Shown: positions 6,353 through 7,304 of the stretch, piece after piece | Layout: each line of letters opens with the position of its first letter | How positions within the stretch are numbered: position 1 is the stretch's first letter | Source of the DNA: Chloroflexota bacterium | GTDB taxonomy: Bacteria; Chloroflexota; Anaerolineae; Anaerolineales; JACQED01 | Direction: 5' to 3' | Length of the DNA: 7,304 bases | Assembly (NCBI GenBank): GCA_016200785.1 | Contig: JACQED010000191.1 | Location: 1-7,304, forward strand | Program-made: the position numbers and the translations under genes | Notes under the pieces: generated by a model | Told to the model about the DNA's origin: nothing | Databases searched by the model: none | Seen by the model: only the letters and a program-made list of their open reading frames with translations

Positions 6353-6532
6353 CTACTTCACCGTCACGATCACCTGATCACCCAACGCCCGCGCCACCTC
6401 AGCGACGGCTTCGGTCGGGTTGCGACTCGTCGTGAGTGTGACGGAGACGACTGATACCTGCCCTTCAAGCCCGAAGATTTTCTGTGCGCTATCCAGCGAC
6501 AGGAAGACGGCGAGTTGAGCCTGCTCTTCGCA
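6353..6532 (-). pseudogene. Remnant of a MacB/FtsX-type ABC permease periplasmic domain
   Basis: On the minus strand one frame stays open for 59 codons between a TGA at 6535-6533 and a TAG at 6355-6353, with no ATG and no GTG or TTG in its first 40 codons. The translation is protein-like: it begins CEEQAQLAVFLSLDSAQKIF, continues GLEGQVSVVSVTL and ends EVARALGDQVIVTVK. The pattern of a hydrophobic strand, a SLDSAQKIFGL helix, a VSVVSVTL strand, an alanine-rich helix and a final strand matches what I know of the periplasmic core domain of MacB/FtsX-type permeases. No transmembrane helices or rest of such a permease occur nearby. It overlaps the last 44 bases of the phosphotransferase in another frame, and its stop abuts the methyltransferase GTG with no gap. 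I infer a decayed internal fragment. A small gene with a non-standard start is possible but less likely. Confidence 0.5.
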
Positions 6533-7304
6533 TCACCTCGACCACCCCCTTATCTCCATCCACCTTGACCACGTCGCCGTTCCGAATCGAATTGGTGGCG
6601 TTCCAGGTACCCACGACGGCCGGGATGCCATACTCTCGGGCGGCTATTGCGGCGTGAGTCAACATGCCGCCGGTGTCGGTGACGACACCGGCGATTTTCA
6701 GAAATAGCGGCGTCCAGGCAGTGCTGGTGTAGGGGCAGATCAAGATTTCGCCCGATTGGAGGTTGGGGAACTCTTCAAAGCTCAGAATCACGCGCGCCGG
6801 CCCCTCGACCACGCCCGGCGACCCCGGGAAGCCTTCCAGCCGTTCCACGACTTCCTTTTCACCCTTTGGGTGAAGTACGTCGTCGATGATCCCAAAGACC
6901 TTGATCGCAATCGGATCGGTCATCGTCTCAGGCACGTTGCCCACGGTCAGAGGCGCATCGGCCTGCGGGGCGCCTTTCCAATGCTCTTTCCTTTCCCTGA
7001 TGAGAGGCGGCACGAGGGCCGCATGGTGATAGGTCCCTATTTTTTCGTCCCGGGCCAAGTCACTCAGGATTTCGACCAGCTCGCTGTACGTCAGGAAGAA
7101 CACGTCCTCGGCCTGTTCCAGCAATTCAAAGCGCCTCAACCGATGCCCACAGGCCATCAGGGTGTTGTGGAGGGCGGCGGTGGACCCCTGGTCAATGTAG
7201 AAGCCGTGATCTTCCTGATACGCGTAAACCTGCTGAGCGACCTTGAGAAGTCTCTGGAAAACCGGTTCGCTCATATCGGTAAATAGGTGAAGTCGGGCAG
7301 CATC
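6489..7304 (-). CDS. PEP-utilising phosphotransferase, C-terminal part (partial)
   Basis: This is the C-terminal 271 residues of a PEP-synthase-like or rifampicin-phosphotransferase-like enzyme. The frame remains open to the window edge, and ten further codons precede the ATG at 7274 without a stop or a ribosome binding site, so the gene continues outside. Numbering from that ATG, residues 1-100 match the helical linker region, with EDHGFYID (21-28) and EDVFFLTYSEL (56-66). The swivelling phosphohistidine domain spans about 150-247, with GSPGVVEGPARV (151-162) and TDTGGMLTHAAIAARE (199-214), where H207 is the expected phosphorylated histidine. The protein ends right after this domain and has no PEP-binding barrel, unlike PEP synthase or PPDK. 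Ending on the His domain is the order known for rifampicin phosphotransferase and some two-subunit synthases. The substrate is unknown. The last 15 or so residues (RRAGSTRRLPVAG) may be frame-shifted junction sequence. Confidence 0.88.
   Translation of the reverse strand, partial: DAARLHLFTDMSEPVFQRLLKVAQQVYAYQEDHGFYIDQGSTAALHNTLMACGHRLRRFELLEQAEDVFFLTYSELVEILSDLARDEKIGTYHHAALVPPLIRERKEHWKGAPQADAPLTVGNVPETMTDPIAIKVFGIIDDVLHPKGEKEVVERLEGFPGSPGVVEGPARVILSFEEFPNLQSGEILICPYTSTAWTPLFLKIAGVVTDTGGMLTHAAIAAREYGIPAVVGTWNATNSIRNGDVVKVDGDKGVVEVMRRAGSTRRLPVAG

Noticed and set aside
6036..6454. Plus-strand open frames opposite the methyltransferase 5' end
   Set aside because: They are antisense shadows with biased composition and no motif.
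6756..7286. 176-codon plus-strand open frame opposite the phosphotransferase
   Set aside because: It is antisense to a well-supported domain-bearing gene and has no recognisable motif or ribosome binding site.

Overview
The window is a GC-rich, gene-dense stretch of bacterial chromosome with no tRNA, rRNA, CRISPR array or insertion sequence that I can see. The gene mix (a divergent membrane FtsH-like protease, LivH/LivM permeases, an inositol-monophosphatase-family enzyme, and UbiA-like and UbiE-like proteins) would suit an environmental bacterium such as a member of the Chloroflexota. That placement is a guess from overall protein style; no marker gene in the window proves it.

Layout. (1) 32-1960 (+) encodes an FtsH-like membrane AAA+ zinc protease with a clear ribosome binding site. 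It converges on the next operon across a 33-base hairpin at 1998-2030 that can act as a terminator on both strands. (2) 4839 to 2041 (-) is a compact three-gene operon: livH, livM and an inositol-monophosphatase-family phosphatase, with 12 bases between the first two genes and about 27 between the last two. The ATPases (LivG, LivF) and the binding protein of the transporter are not in the window. (3) A 95-base spacer separates livH from a divergent gene at 4936-5664 (+) for a multi-pass membrane protein that looks UbiA-like. (4) That gene overlaps tail to tail by 35 bases with a UbiE-like SAM methyltransferase (5630-6352, -). (5) Upstream of the methyltransferase on the same strand is the C-terminal part of a PEP-utilising phosphotransferase that runs off the right edge (6489-7304, -).

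The spacer between the phosphotransferase and the methyltransferase is not ordinary intergenic DNA. It reads through, in one frame, as about 59 codons of protein-like sequence resembling the periplasmic domain of a MacB/FtsX-type ABC permease, with no usable start codon and a stop directly abutting the methyltransferase GTG. I interpret it as a gene remnant left by a deletion.

Working together: livH and livM would form the membrane channel of a branched-chain amino acid or amide importer, co-transcribed with a small-molecule phosphatase. The UbiA-like and UbiE-like neighbours could serve one isoprenoid or quinone modification step, but this rests on family resemblance and adjacency only. I found no clear previously undescribed multi-gene system. 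The most unusual items are the remodelled FtsH-like protease, the permease remnant, and the UbiA-like/UbiE-like overlapping pair.
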